Part shown: piece after piece, positions 29,765 to 38,669 of the stretch
Numbering within the stretch: the stretch's first letter is position 1
Layout of the letters: each line of letters starts with the position of its first letter
Source: Bog-159 sp963738375
GTDB taxonomy: Bacteria > Acidobacteriota > Terriglobia > Bryobacterales > Bryobacteraceae
DNA: 64,000 nt
Direction of reading: 5' to 3'
Assembly: GCA_963738375.1 (NCBI GenBank)
Contig: CAVTWL010000006.1
Span: 310,001 to 374,000, forward strand
Translations under genes and position numbers: made by a program
Notes under the pieces: model-generated
Seen by the model: only the letters and a program-made list of their open reading frames with translations
Database searches by the model: none
What the model was told of the DNA's origin: nothing

Positions 29765-30664
29765 CTAGGCAATTGATTCCAGGTTGGTGCGATCCCATTT
29801 GCCGAGCTTAGCCGCCGCCTCATAGGTGCTTTGAAAGAATTCCAAAAGTGCCTTGTGCGGCGACGCCGTCTTACGCATGTCATCGTACATCAGAATGAAC
29901 TCGCCCAAGCCAGAATGATAAAACGCCTCGGACGGCCGCGCCACAGCCGAAGCAAAACCCTCCGGCGCCGGCGCCGCATACGAGTAAAACGCGGGACCGG
30001 CGATCTCGCCGCTGCCCGGCCAGAAGCCGGCGCTGCTGCACTCGTGCGAGTAAGCTTCCCGCGTAATCGAATCCGCGCCAGGCCTTTCCGGCGCGCGCCG
30101 CCCGGAAAATCGTGTCGCCGCCAGATCGAAACTGCCCCAGAAAAAGTGAACCGGGCTCGCCTTCCCAATAAACCGCCCGCGAAACTCCGCCAGCGCAATC
30201 TCCGCCTGCAACAGAATCCGATGGAATCGCTTCACATACTCGGCATCGTAGGATGCGTGCTGGTGGTCGTCTGAAAACCGGATGGGATTGGCGATCTCCA
30301 CCGGCACCGGCCAGATCTCAACCGCAACCCCGATAGTTTTCAAGGCGGCCAGGAACTCCCGGTAGAAATCGGCCACCGAGCGCGGATATAAACCCACCCG
30401 CACTGTCTCTCGATCGCTCTTGCGGATTTCCGCGTTCCCATCCCCAAAATCGAATTCGATTTCGAAAACTTGCCCTTCGTAAGGAATCGCCGAGGTGGTC
30501 AGCCCGCGCGCGCTCACGTACAGCGGCACTTGCCACCAGTGATTCACGCGCGGGCTGAGAGCGAGCCGCACCTTGCCGGCGATCTGGGTCCACATGTGCA
30601 GAGTGGCGCGGGTACTTTCCCACTCCGCCAGCGGCAGTGCCGGCCAGGCGTTCAGGTCTTGCAT
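29765..30664 (-). CDS. DUF5996 family protein
   Basis: 299 residues starting WPALPLAEWESTRATLHMWTQI, with the conserved family blocks VRLALSPRVNHWWQVPLYVSARGL, VHFFWGSFDLAATRFSGR and ECSSAGFWPG. The family is widespread but uncharacterised; the conserved Trp, His and Glu residues suggest an enzyme. No signal peptide. It starts 6 bp after the acyl-CoA dehydrogenase stop on the same strand, so the two are probably transcribed together. Confidence 0.85.
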   Translation of the reverse strand: MQDLNAWPALPLAEWESTRATLHMWTQIAGKVRLALSPRVNHWWQVPLYVSARGLTTSAIPYEGQVFEIEFDFGDGNAEIRKSDRETVRVGLYPRSVADFYREFLAALKTIGVAVEIWPVPVEIANPIRFSDDHQHASYDAEYVKRFHRILLQAEIALAEFRGRFIGKASPVHFFWGSFDLAATRFSGRRAPERPGADSITREAYSHECSSAGFWPGSGEIAGPAFYSYAAPAPEGFASAVARPSEAFYHSGLGEFILMYDDMRKTASPHKALLEFFQSTYEAAAKLGKWDRTNLESIA

Positions 30665-30670
30665 GGCGGT

Positions 30671-32463
30671 CTAGACCACGTAGCGCTCGGCGTCCAGCAG
30701 CCGGTGCGCGATCTGCCGCCGCAGCGCGATGGAATCCGCCGGTTCATACTTGGTAAACCGCCGCAGCACCACCAGGTTGGTCCGCAGTGTATCGCCTTCC
30801 GAGCACGCGCCCAGAACATTACGCGCCGTGACGTCGATGTGCGCCATGGCGTCCCGCACCAGCACGGTCGTCATATCCGCCGCGTTCGCGCCCTTTCCGG
30901 TTTCCGCCAGCTTCTGCGCCCGCAGGATGGACGATTCCATCGCGAACACGTCCATGATGACATCTGTCAGGCTGGCCAGGACTTCCTGCTGTTTCTCCAA
31001 CTCGAACATGTACTTCTGATAGGCCGCGCCCATCAGCAGCAGCGCAACTTTCTTCGCGTTCAGCAGGATCTTTACTTCCGCCGCGAACGGACCCGTGGGC
31101 TCTTCCTCGTCACCGCGCGGACCGCCCAGCACTTCCTGCAGTACGCCCGTCGCCGCCGCCACCAGCCCCAGTTGGCCGCGCGCCGCGCGCTTCAATAGCA
31201 TTCCCGTGGTCAGCAGCCGGTTGATCTCGTTGGTGCCTTCGAAAATCCGGTTGATGCGCGAATCGCGATACGCCCGCTCCACCGGATAATCCATGTGATA
31301 GCCGTAGCCGCCGTGGATCTGCACGCCTTCATCCACCACGTAATCCAGCACCTCGGAAGCGTAGATCTTGATGATGCTGCATTCCGCGGCGTATTCCTCG
31401 ACCGCCTTCAGCATGGTCTGCGCCGCGTTCGGCTGCGACCACGAAAAGCCTTCCAGTTGCGATTCGATCAAACCCACCACGCGATAAGTCATCGACTCCG
31501 CCGCGTAGGTGCGAATCGCCATCTCCGCCAGCTTGTGCTGGATCATGCCGAATTCCGCGATGGACTGCCCAAAAGCCTTCCGCTCTTTGGCGTACTTTAA
31601 GGAAACCGACAAGACATTTTTCGATCCGCCCACCGTGCCCGGCCCGAGTTTCAGCCGCCCTACGTTCAGAATGTTAAACGCAATAATGTGGCCGCGCCCG
31701 ATTTCGCCAAGCACGTTCTCCACCGGTACCGGCACATTGTCAAAATAGACAGCCGTCGTTGAGCTGCCCTTGATGCCCATCTTCTTTTCTTCGCCGCCGG
31801 ACGAAACGCCGGGGAACTTGCGCTCCACCAGGAACGCCGTAAATTTCTCGCCGCCTACCTTGGCGAAGACCGTAAACAGGTCCGCATGGCCGCCGTTCGT
31901 GATCCACATCTTCTGGCCGTTCAGGATGTAGTGCTTCCCGTCCGGACTCAGATCGGCGCGCGTCTTGGCTGCCAGCGCATCCGAACCGGCATGCGGCTCG
32001 GTGAGACAGTATGCCCCAGCATTTCCATGCTTGCCAGCTTGGGCAGATAGTGTTTCTTCTGCTCTTCCGTGCCGAAATACAAAATCGGTAGCGAGCCAAT
32101 GCCCACATGCGCGCCGTACCAGCCCGCGAACGAGCCGTCGCCCGCCATGTGCTCCACCGCAACCATGGCCGACGCCATGTCCAATTCCATCCCGCCGTAC
32201 TGCTCCGGAATGGTGATGCCGGTTAGCCCCAGCTCGGCGGCCTTGCGCAAGCAGGCAAGCGCGACGCCCGGCTCGTGGTGCTGGATCGCTTCCAGATTAG
32301 GTCCGACTTCCTTCGCCCAAAACTCATCGACCGTCCGCGCGATCGCCAGATGTTCCGGCGTCAAATCTTCCGGCGTGAAGACTTCGCTCGGCAGACGCTC
32401 TTCGATCAGGAATGCGCCGCCCTGTGTTTTCGGTAATGTGATCGATGCTGTTGCTGATGCCAT
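30671..32463 (-). CDS. acyl-CoA dehydrogenase (one frameshift)
   Basis: FAD-dependent acyl-CoA dehydrogenase of fatty acid beta-oxidation, about 597 residues, the larger type with an extra C-terminal helical domain. The N-terminal helical domain contains LGLTGITIPEQYGGMELD. The frame breaks at a GGGG run (coding strand) at 32014-32017. Adding one G restores LGAYCLTEPHAGSDALAAKTRAD, the family FAD-binding signature. Downstream are WITNGGHADLFTVFAKV, the catalytic region VQIHGGYGYHMDYPVERAYRDSR and INRIFEGTNEINR. The repair needs only one homopolymer base, so sequence error is the best explanation. Confidence 0.9.
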
Positions 32464-32644
32464 GCCGTCTCCTGTTTCCCTGGTTCTTTAGCGCACCGGG
32501 CAACAGCCCGGGCAGCCGTGCGACAATCTGCGGCACGGCTCTTTCATGGTCCCGCAGCTAACGCGGAATTGCAATCATATTACGGTTACCATTCGAACCG
32601 CGGCGGGCGCGCGCAGGCTGTGCTATTCTCAAAACGCCCTGCTT

Positions 32645-33472
32645 ATGCGTCTTCGCACTGCCCTTGGAATGTTTTCCCTAGGCTTGGCCGCTTTGGGCTT
32701 TTTGCTGGCACAGGCCCCTTTCAAAGAGTACCCGGCGCTCGAATACGAAAACTTCAAGATTCCCAGCGATTGGAACCAGAAGGCCGAATGGACGCGAGCG
32801 CGGCTGCGCTATCCGGACGTTTACGGGTATCCCTTTGTCGATTTACGCATGCAGGACGGCCGGGCGTTTCCGGGATATTGGACAATGGACTATCCGCGGT
32901 CGGACCGCCACTTGATGGAAGGGATCCGCCGGCTGACGCGCATCGACACCCGCTCCGTGGAGCAAGTCGTCAGTTTGGATGGAACCGGCGAGGTCTCCAA
33001 CTGGCCGACGCTCTATGCGGTGGAGGTCGGACACTGGCAGTTGCCGGACGATCAGGCCAGCCAATTGCGAGAGTTCTTGATGCGCGGCGGCTTTCTCATG
33101 GTGGACGATTTCCACGGGACCAAGGAATGGAATATTTTTGTGGCAAGCATGCACAAGGTATTCCCGAACCGGCCGATTGTGGAGATTCCGAACTCCGATC
33201 CGATCTTCCATACGGTTTACGATCTGGACGAGCGGTTCCAGGTGCCTGGGGCGCAGTATTTCGATACCGGCAAGACTTACGAGCAAGACGGCTTTCAGCC
33301 GCGATGGCGGGGCATTTACGACGACCGGGGCCGGGTGATGGTGGCCATCTGTCACAACATGGACCTGGGCGATGCGTGGGAATGGTCGGACGATGCGCGC
33401 TATTCGGAGAAATGGGCATCGCTGGCGTATAGGATCGCCGTTGACTATTTTGTTTACGATCTCACTCACTAA
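32645..33472 (+). CDS. exported DUF4159-domain protein
   Basis: About 275 residues from the Met at 32645 (MRLRTALGMFSLGLAALGFLLAQAP), which gives a proper signal peptide; the longer frame from 32546 adds an unlikely basic N-terminus. The DUF4159 body has a Rossmann-like core: LTRIDTRSVEQVVSL, WPTLYAVEVGHWQL, LREFLMRGGFLMVDDFHG and ICHNMDLGDAWEW. In other bacteria the domain appears in gliding/regulatory membrane gene clusters and resembles glutamine-amidotransferase-like folds. Role unknown. The next gene follows directly. Confidence 0.8.
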   Translation: MRLRTALGMFSLGLAALGFLLAQAPFKEYPALEYENFKIPSDWNQKAEWTRARLRYPDVYGYPFVDLRMQDGRAFPGYWTMDYPRSDRHLMEGIRRLTRIDTRSVEQVVSLDGTGEVSNWPTLYAVEVGHWQLPDDQASQLREFLMRGGFLMVDDFHGTKEWNIFVASMHKVFPNRPIVEIPNSDPIFHTVYDLDERFQVPGAQYFDTGKTYEQDGFQPRWRGIYDDRGRVMVAICHNMDLGDAWEWSDDARYSEKWASLAYRIAVDYFVYDLTH

Positions 33473-33473
33473 G

Positions 33474-34301
33474 TTGCTGCGCTTGGGGTCGCTGCTCGCG
33501 GCAGGTAGTATGGCGGCCTGCGTGTGCGCGCAGGACGCGCGCGAAATTGTGCGGAAGTCGGTGGAACTGGACCAATCCAACTGGCGGCGCATGAAAGATT
33601 ACACTTGGAAGGCGCGGTCCACAGAGCGGCACTTCGATGGCGGCGGCAAGGTGAAATCGACGGAAGGCAGCGCCTGGGAAACGCTGGTGCTCGACGGCGA
33701 GCCGTACCGCCTGATGACTGAACGCAACGGTAAGCCGCTGTCGGCCCCCGAGCAAAAGAAAGAACAAGACAAGCTGGACAAGAACGTGGCGAAACTCGCC
33801 CGCGAAACGCCGGAACAGAAGGAACGGCGGCTGCGGGAGTACGAACTCCAGCGGAAGAAGGATCGCGACTTCTTGCGCGAGATTCCCGCTGCTTATGATG
33901 TGCGGTTGGAAGGCGAGGAGCAAGTGGACGGCCACAAGACATGGGTAATCGTAGGCACACCCAAGCCGGGTTATCAGGCGAAAGACCGGGATGCGAAGGC
34001 TCTGTTGAAAATTAGCGGCAAGCTATGGGTTGACGAGGCCACCTACCAATGGGTGAGGGTGGAAGCGGAGACTACGGAGACGATCTCATTCGGGCTGGTG
34101 CTAGCGCGCCTGAATGCAGGCTCGAAGCTAATATTCGAACAGACTCCCGTGGCGATAGACTTGTGGCTGCCGCGGCGGCTATATATGAAAGGCGCGGGAC
34201 GCGTCGGTTTAGTCAAGAAAATCTCCGTGGACGAAGAGATTCTCTGGAATAACTACCGCAAGTTTCAGGTTGATTCGAAGATTGTTCCGCTGGCGCCCTA
34301 A
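33474..34301 (+). CDS. secreted hypothetical protein (LolA-like fold possible)
   Basis: About 275 residues. The likely start is the TTG at 33474, one base after the DUF4159 stop, which gives the signal peptide LLRLGSLLAAGSMAACVCAQ; an ATG at 33510 is an alternative. After a Lys/Glu-rich charged middle (about 80-140) comes a beta-rich region (KTWVIVGTPKPGYQ, SGKLWVDEATYQWVRVEAET, LPRRLYMKGAGRVG) whose order resembles outer-membrane-lipoprotein-sorting LolA/LolB-like proteins. The resemblance is by pattern only. Very close spacing to the DUF4159 gene suggests joint translation. Confidence 0.7.
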   Translation: MLRLGSLLAAGSMAACVCAQDAREIVRKSVELDQSNWRRMKDYTWKARSTERHFDGGGKVKSTEGSAWETLVLDGEPYRLMTERNGKPLSAPEQKKEQDKLDKNVAKLARETPEQKERRLREYELQRKKDRDFLREIPAAYDVRLEGEEQVDGHKTWVIVGTPKPGYQAKDRDAKALLKISGKLWVDEATYQWVRVEAETTETISFGLVLARLNAGSKLIFEQTPVAIDLWLPRRLYMKGAGRVGLVKKISVDEEILWNNYRKFQVDSKIVPLAP

Positions 34302-34311
34302 GTGACTCTAG

Positions 34312-34743
34312 TTAGTTGCGGGCGTAGCGGCGGAAGCCGAGTAATCCGAGTAATCCGGTGGTCATGAGAATGACTGAGACCGGTTCCGGCATGCAGCTTC
34401 CCCGATCGGCGCGGGCATTGAGATCGTCGATGACAGCGATCGCAACCAAGTCGCCGGAAGCGACGCGGCCGTTAAGGGCAGCGGTCGGCGCGGGCGCACC
34501 AGCGGCTGATAGGACGCCGTCCCCAGCCGCATTAGATGGCGACGTACTGTCAGTGTCGGCGAAAGCGCCGGCGGTACCGGTGAATGGCGGCAGGAGGGAG
34601 GCGGGAGTAATATACACGATTTCTCCTTCGGGTTTCTCAACAGGACCAGGCAAGGTCGAAGCGGTTGAGATCGTCACACCTGCTATCCCCAGGGACAGCA
34701 ATACCGCGAAGCGGCGCACGGACTGACTGGCTAAGAGTGTCAT
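34312..34743 (-). CDS. PEP-CTERM sorted surface protein
   Basis: 143 residues: an N-terminal signal peptide (about 10-28), a short Ala/Thr/Ser-rich body, and a C-terminal sorting segment with PEPVSVILMTTGLLGLLGFRRYARN layout (PEP box, hydrophobic helix, Arg cluster). PEP-CTERM proteins are processed by an exosortase and displayed or released outside the cell; no exosortase is visible here. It converges on the preceding gene with a 10-bp gap. Confidence 0.85.
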   Translation of the reverse strand: MTLLASQSVRRFAVLLSLGIAGVTISTASTLPGPVEKPEGEIVYITPASLLPPFTGTAGAFADTDSTSPSNAAGDGVLSAAGAPAPTAALNGRVASGDLVAIAVIDDLNARADRGSCMPEPVSVILMTTGLLGLLGFRRYARN

Positions 34744-34888
34744 ATTCTAAGATTCGCCCGATGGGCGGCTGAAATAGCAGTTTCTGCGATTAACTAAGGA
34801 AAAGCAAGGATTTCCGGGGTACCAGGTGGAGCATGAATCGTACTGGCGGATGTCGGTACTGCGCAGACAACACCCGCCGCTGGGTGAC

Positions 34889-36337
34889 TTACGAAGTCAG
34901 ACGATCGGAAGAAATAGGGCGTATTTCCCAGGCCTCGAAGGAAAGCATTTTTGCGTCGCCGCCGCTTGAGTAGAGAGAGATGCCGGTACTACGACTTCCG
35001 GCGGGGTAAATGCGCGCTGTAAGACAGAAGCGATCGTTGGCAAAGATTTCAACGACCGACCCATCGATGAAAATACGCAGGCGCAGGGACTCGCCGCGGC
35101 CCAACACAAACGGGCCGGACTGCATGGTTCGGTCGCCGCCCGGGTCGCTGCTGGAGTGGCTCCGGTCGACGCAAATCAGCCGTTGATCGCGGTCGTAGTA
35201 GATGGGCGTTTGCTCGCTCCGGTCCGGGGCCACCCGGATGGAGAGACCGGCTTGAGGCGCGTTGCCTGGATCGATTTCGGCGATGATCTCGATACAATCG
35301 CCGGAGGCATCGCCACCAAGGCGCTTGCCACGAAGGCTTTCGACTTCCTTCACTGGAACCATCCGCACCTGGCTGTGAAAGAGAGTCAACTCCCGGGGCA
35401 GTGACATGGCTCCGCTCCAACCAGCGGCCCGCTGGGCCTCGACGGTTCGATTCTCGGTGATCCACCCCCAAAGAATCCGGCGGTCGCCAGTGTTGGTCAT
35501 GGTACGGGCGGCGTAGTAGGCGCCGTGATCGAGGGTGCCGAGGGAATCGGCGTAGAAATGGCGATCGACGTAGCGGCCCAAATAATACTTCACGACGCGT
35601 TCGGTGGAGATGACCAGGAGGTGCTGGTCATTCAGAGGGAAGAAATCGGGGCACTCCCACATTTCGCCAGTAGCGACCGGATCTTTGGCGCTGGCCGCGG
35701 TCTTCATGTGGCCCGTGATCAGGGGATGCAGGTAATTCCAGTGGCGCAAGTCCGGGGATTCGTATAAGAGGATGGCTCCGCCTTTGCCTGCGAATCCGGA
35801 GCCGATGGCCATGAGCCAGGTGTCGCCTTCTTTCCAGACGGCGGGATCGCGAAAGCCGGTGACAGCCAGGCCTGTCGGGGGCGCGGCGACGACAGGATTG
35901 CCGGAGAATTTTTTCCATTCCGTGAGATTGCCGGAACTGGTCGCGATGCATTGCGTTTCCGGATTGACGCCCGTATAGATGGCCGTTACCGAGCCATGGT
36001 CGATAACCGCGCAGCCGCTGAAGACGCCGTCTTTGTCGGGTCCGCCGGGGGTGGGCGCAAGGGCCAGGGGCCGATGCTTCCAATGCAACATGTCGTCGCT
36101 GACGGCGTGAGCCCAGTGCATGTCCCCCCAGACGGCCGCGTTGGGGTTGTACTGGAAGAACATGTGATACTTGTCCTGCCAGAAGATGGGGCCGTTGGGA
36201 TCGTTCATCCAGTTGCGGGCGGGTAGCAGGTGGTATTGCGGGCGATGGGGATCGGCGGCCAATTTGGAGGCGGGTACTGGCACGGCGGCGGCCAGGGGCG
36301 CCGCTCCGGCCATTGCGAGGAAGTCACGTCGTCGCAT
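34889..36337 (-). CDS. exported GH32 beta-fructosidase (levanase/invertase type)
   Basis: 482 residues with a twin-arginine-type signal (MRRRDFLAMAGAAPLAAA). The five-bladed propeller carries the three catalytic signatures: nucleophile D46 in WMNDPNG, transition-state stabiliser D164 in FRDP, and acid/base E228 in WECPDFF. The C-terminal beta-sandwich (from about 330) includes LRIFIDGSVVEIFANDR. It hydrolyses terminal beta-fructosides such as levan, inulin or sucrose; specificity cannot be read further. Its start overlaps the marC 3' fragment by 14 bp. Confidence 0.93.
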   Translation of the reverse strand: MRRRDFLAMAGAAPLAAAVPVPASKLAADPHRPQYHLLPARNWMNDPNGPIFWQDKYHMFFQYNPNAAVWGDMHWAHAVSDDMLHWKHRPLALAPTPGGPDKDGVFSGCAVIDHGSVTAIYTGVNPETQCIATSSGNLTEWKKFSGNPVVAAPPTGLAVTGFRDPAVWKEGDTWLMAIGSGFAGKGGAILLYESPDLRHWNYLHPLITGHMKTAASAKDPVATGEMWECPDFFPLNDQHLLVISTERVVKYYLGRYVDRHFYADSLGTLDHGAYYAARTMTNTGDRRILWGWITENRTVEAQRAAGWSGAMSLPRELTLFHSQVRMVPVKEVESLRGKRLGGDASGDCIEIIAEIDPGNAPQAGLSIRVAPDRSEQTPIYYDRDQRLICVDRSHSSSDPGGDRTMQSGPFVLGRGESLRLRIFIDGSVVEIFANDRFCLTARIYPAGSRSTGISLYSSGGDAKMLSFEAWEIRPISSDRLTS

Positions 36338-36607
36338 AACAGGTCATGGTAACTGAGGGCGCGTGGTCAGTGAACTGGTTTGACCAGCCCAATGTCCGCC
36401 AGCCATTGATCATGAATTGCAAGGCGATGGCGGTCAGCATTAGGCCCATGACGCGGGTGAGGATGCGGATGCCGGTCTCGCCCAGATACCCGCGCACGCA
36501 ATCGGCGCCGGCCCGCGCCCAGTACGCGATCCGCGCCGTTACGTCGATGGCCCATACGACAGGGATCAGATACCACCAGAAAGGCGTGCCGCCGGTTACG
36601 ACCACGG
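36324..36607 (-). pseudogene. marC-family membrane protein, 3' part only (inversion breakpoint partner)
   Basis: Read on the minus strand from the CCGT at 36607, the frame encodes VVVTGGTPFWWYLIPVVWAI and then a segment with GETGIRILTRVMGLMLTAIA followed by LQFMINGW, the conserved C-terminal end of MarC proteins. No MarC N-terminus precedes it; upstream in the same frame is S9 peptidase sequence. It continues exactly where the fragment at 11520-11932 stops (ending GPGAIST). The frame runs past the natural end into the GH32 start. Confidence 0.8.
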
Positions 36608-37655
36608 GATCTTGTGCGCTTGTCAGGGGCGTCAAAGACTGGCTGGAGCGGACGTAAATAGCTGGGGTAATCCGTGGGACGGGTGAGGAAGCGGGTACCG
36701 GCGTCGTCGAGTACCGCGACCACGGTTTCGTAGCTCCCCTTCGCGGACTGGAAGAGCCGTTGGGACTGCTGCGTCGCCAGGTTATAGCCGTCGAGGAGGC
36801 CTGGCCGCCGGTTGGGCTGGCGCCCTCGGCCGTCAGGTAGATGTCGTCGCCATGTTGCAGGATGGCTCGAGCGAGGATCGGCCAGCGGAAGGTCGACGAC
36901 GCGATAGCGGAGGGCGCCGCTGGAATCCCAAACCTCGATGGCGCGCGGGAACAGGTTGGCGGGCTGCAAGTAAGAATAAGGCCGATGAACGCGGGCGACC
37001 GGAGACTGTGCCCGTCCGGCGGCGGCGTCCAGGTATGCGAGCGGGGCGGTCGCGTAGTAATCGAAGAGATCCTCGTCATGCGGGGTACTGAGCATATCTT
37101 CGTAGGTGACGATGGCGCCGGAGCGGCCGGCGTTTTCCTGCACGTGCGGTCCGATTGGAGCGGCGGCTTCGCCGGCGGGTCGCCGCGATGGCCGGGAACC
37201 GAGCGGATCAGCAGAGTGCGGTTGTCACTGAGCCACGTAATGGGCGAACCCATGACGGCATTCAGGCGGACGCCAGCCGCGCGTCGAATCATTCGGTTGG
37301 CTGTGTGTCCGATCGACAGTTCAATGGCGTGAGTCGTGGTGTTGGAAAAGGCGAACTGTTGGCCATCCGGACTCCCGACTGGCGCGCCCATTTTGTCATC
37401 GGGCGGGGCGGCCACGCGGATGTCAGCAGCGTCGGAGAGACGCTTTAGGGTGTAGGCGGTGTCTGAATGTCGATGCGCAGGCCGGCTAAGCGCAGCATCG
37501 GCTGGGCGACTGCGGGGGGCTGACGGAGATGGCGGCAGGCGAGGGCGCGTTGAGGACGTCGAGGATTTCACGCGGCGGTTTCTGGTAGGTCAGGTCGGCG
37601 GGCGGAGCAGCGAGAGGGCAGCCAACAACAGCAAGGCTGGAGTACGGGATCGCAT
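36604..37655 (-). pseudogene. S9 (glutamyl endopeptidase-type) peptidase, 5' part, decayed
   Basis: Starts at an ATG at 37655 with a signal-like MRSRTPALLLLAALSLL. It continues in shifting frames through segments typical of the N-terminal propeller of acidobacterial glutamyl endopeptidases: DLTYQKPPREILDVLNAP, GAPVGSPDGQQFAFSNTTTH, LNAVMGSPITWLSDNRTLLI, VTYEDMLSTPHDEDLFDYYA, RVHRPYSYLQPANLFPRAIE and SYETVVAVLDDAGTRFLTR. There are several frameshifts and at least two internal deletions (after the LDAAAGR segment and after DLPLADP). It joins marC sequence at 36604-36607. Its missing hydrolase half is at 11929-12529. Certainly non-functional. Confidence 0.85.
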
Positions 37656-37706
37656 CTCATGACATTCTTTAGCGGCGCGGCGGGCTTGTTAAGATGTAAG
37701 GCAAAG

Positions 37707-38669
37707 ATGCGAGATTTCCGGGGATCGGCGACTTTTGCGGCTGCGGGGCTGGCGCTGTTGCTGGTGTGTGCATCGGCTGCGCAGGAACAGCAGACGCTGG
37801 CGGAGAGGGCCGTGAATCTGGCGCTCGCGGGCCGCTGCAACGAAGCGCTGCCGATGCTGCAGCAAGCTGCCACGCAGGCGACGGACAAGGATACCAAGAG
37901 GCTGGCGGGCAAGTTCGGGGTGCGCTGCGGGATGTTGGTTAACGACCAGGGCGCGGCCACGGCATTCCTGACGAGGCTACGGCAGGAGTTCCCCAACGAT
38001 CCCGACATTTTGTTTTTGGCGGTACACATGTACTCGGATCTGGCGTACCGCAATTCGCAGCAACTGATGCAGGTGGCCCCGGATTCGAATGAAGTGTTGC
38101 GCATGAACGCCGAAAACTTTGAGAAGGCCGGCGATGCCGTCAAGGCCATCGGCGAATATCGCGTGCTGCTGCAGCGCGATCCGGCCGCGCCAGGGATTCA
38201 CTATCGCATTGGCGGGCTGATCCTGCAAAACCTGGGAACGGCGGGCAAGTTGGACGACGCGCGCAAGGAATTCGAGGAAGAGTTGAAAATCGATCCGAAC
38301 AATGCAGGCGCGCACTACTATTTGGGGGAAGCGGCACGCCAGCAGGATAAGCTGCCGGATGCAATCGAGCAGTATGCCACGGCCACCAAGCTCGCGCCAG
38401 ACTTTGCCGAGGCGCAATTCGGGCTGGGGCGCGCGCTGCTCGATTCCGGCAAGAGCGCCGAATCGGTAGGGCCCTTGGAGACGGCCACGCGCCTTGCGCC
38501 CGGCGATCCGACGATCCACTTTGCGCTGGCGACGGCTTATCAGCGCATGGGCCGCAAAGAGGACGCGGCCAAGGAGTTCGCTTTACAGAAAAGCACCGCG
38601 GAAAAGATCAACGCGAATACCAAGGCGCTGCATAGGAACATTGCCGGCGCCGCGGACCATCCTCAATAG
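37707..38669 (+). CDS. exported tetratricopeptide-repeat protein
   Basis: About 320 residues from the Met at 37707 (MRDFRGSATFAAAGLALLLVCASAAQEQ), which gives a normal signal peptide. At least six TPR-like helical pairs follow, for example LAGRCNEALPMLQQAATQA, AGDAVKAIGEYRVLLQRDPA, AHYYLGEAARQQDKLPDAIE and QFGLGRALLDSGKSAESVGP. TPR arrays bind partner proteins. The stop at 38667-38669 abuts the next ATG at 38670, so it is translationally coupled to the CRTAC1 gene, a pairing that recurs in acidobacteria. Confidence 0.85.
   Translation: MRDFRGSATFAAAGLALLLVCASAAQEQQTLAERAVNLALAGRCNEALPMLQQAATQATDKDTKRLAGKFGVRCGMLVNDQGAATAFLTRLRQEFPNDPDILFLAVHMYSDLAYRNSQQLMQVAPDSNEVLRMNAENFEKAGDAVKAIGEYRVLLQRDPAAPGIHYRIGGLILQNLGTAGKLDDARKEFEEELKIDPNNAGAHYYLGEAARQQDKLPDAIEQYATATKLAPDFAEAQFGLGRALLDSGKSAESVGPLETATRLAPGDPTIHFALATAYQRMGRKEDAAKEFALQKSTAEKINANTKALHRNIAGAADHPQ

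Noticed and set aside
36324..37571. A 415-codon minus frame taken as one gene
   Set aside because: It is a patchwork: scraps of S9 peptidase, out-of-frame spacer and the MarC C-terminus. It is better described as two pseudogene fragments at a breakpoint.
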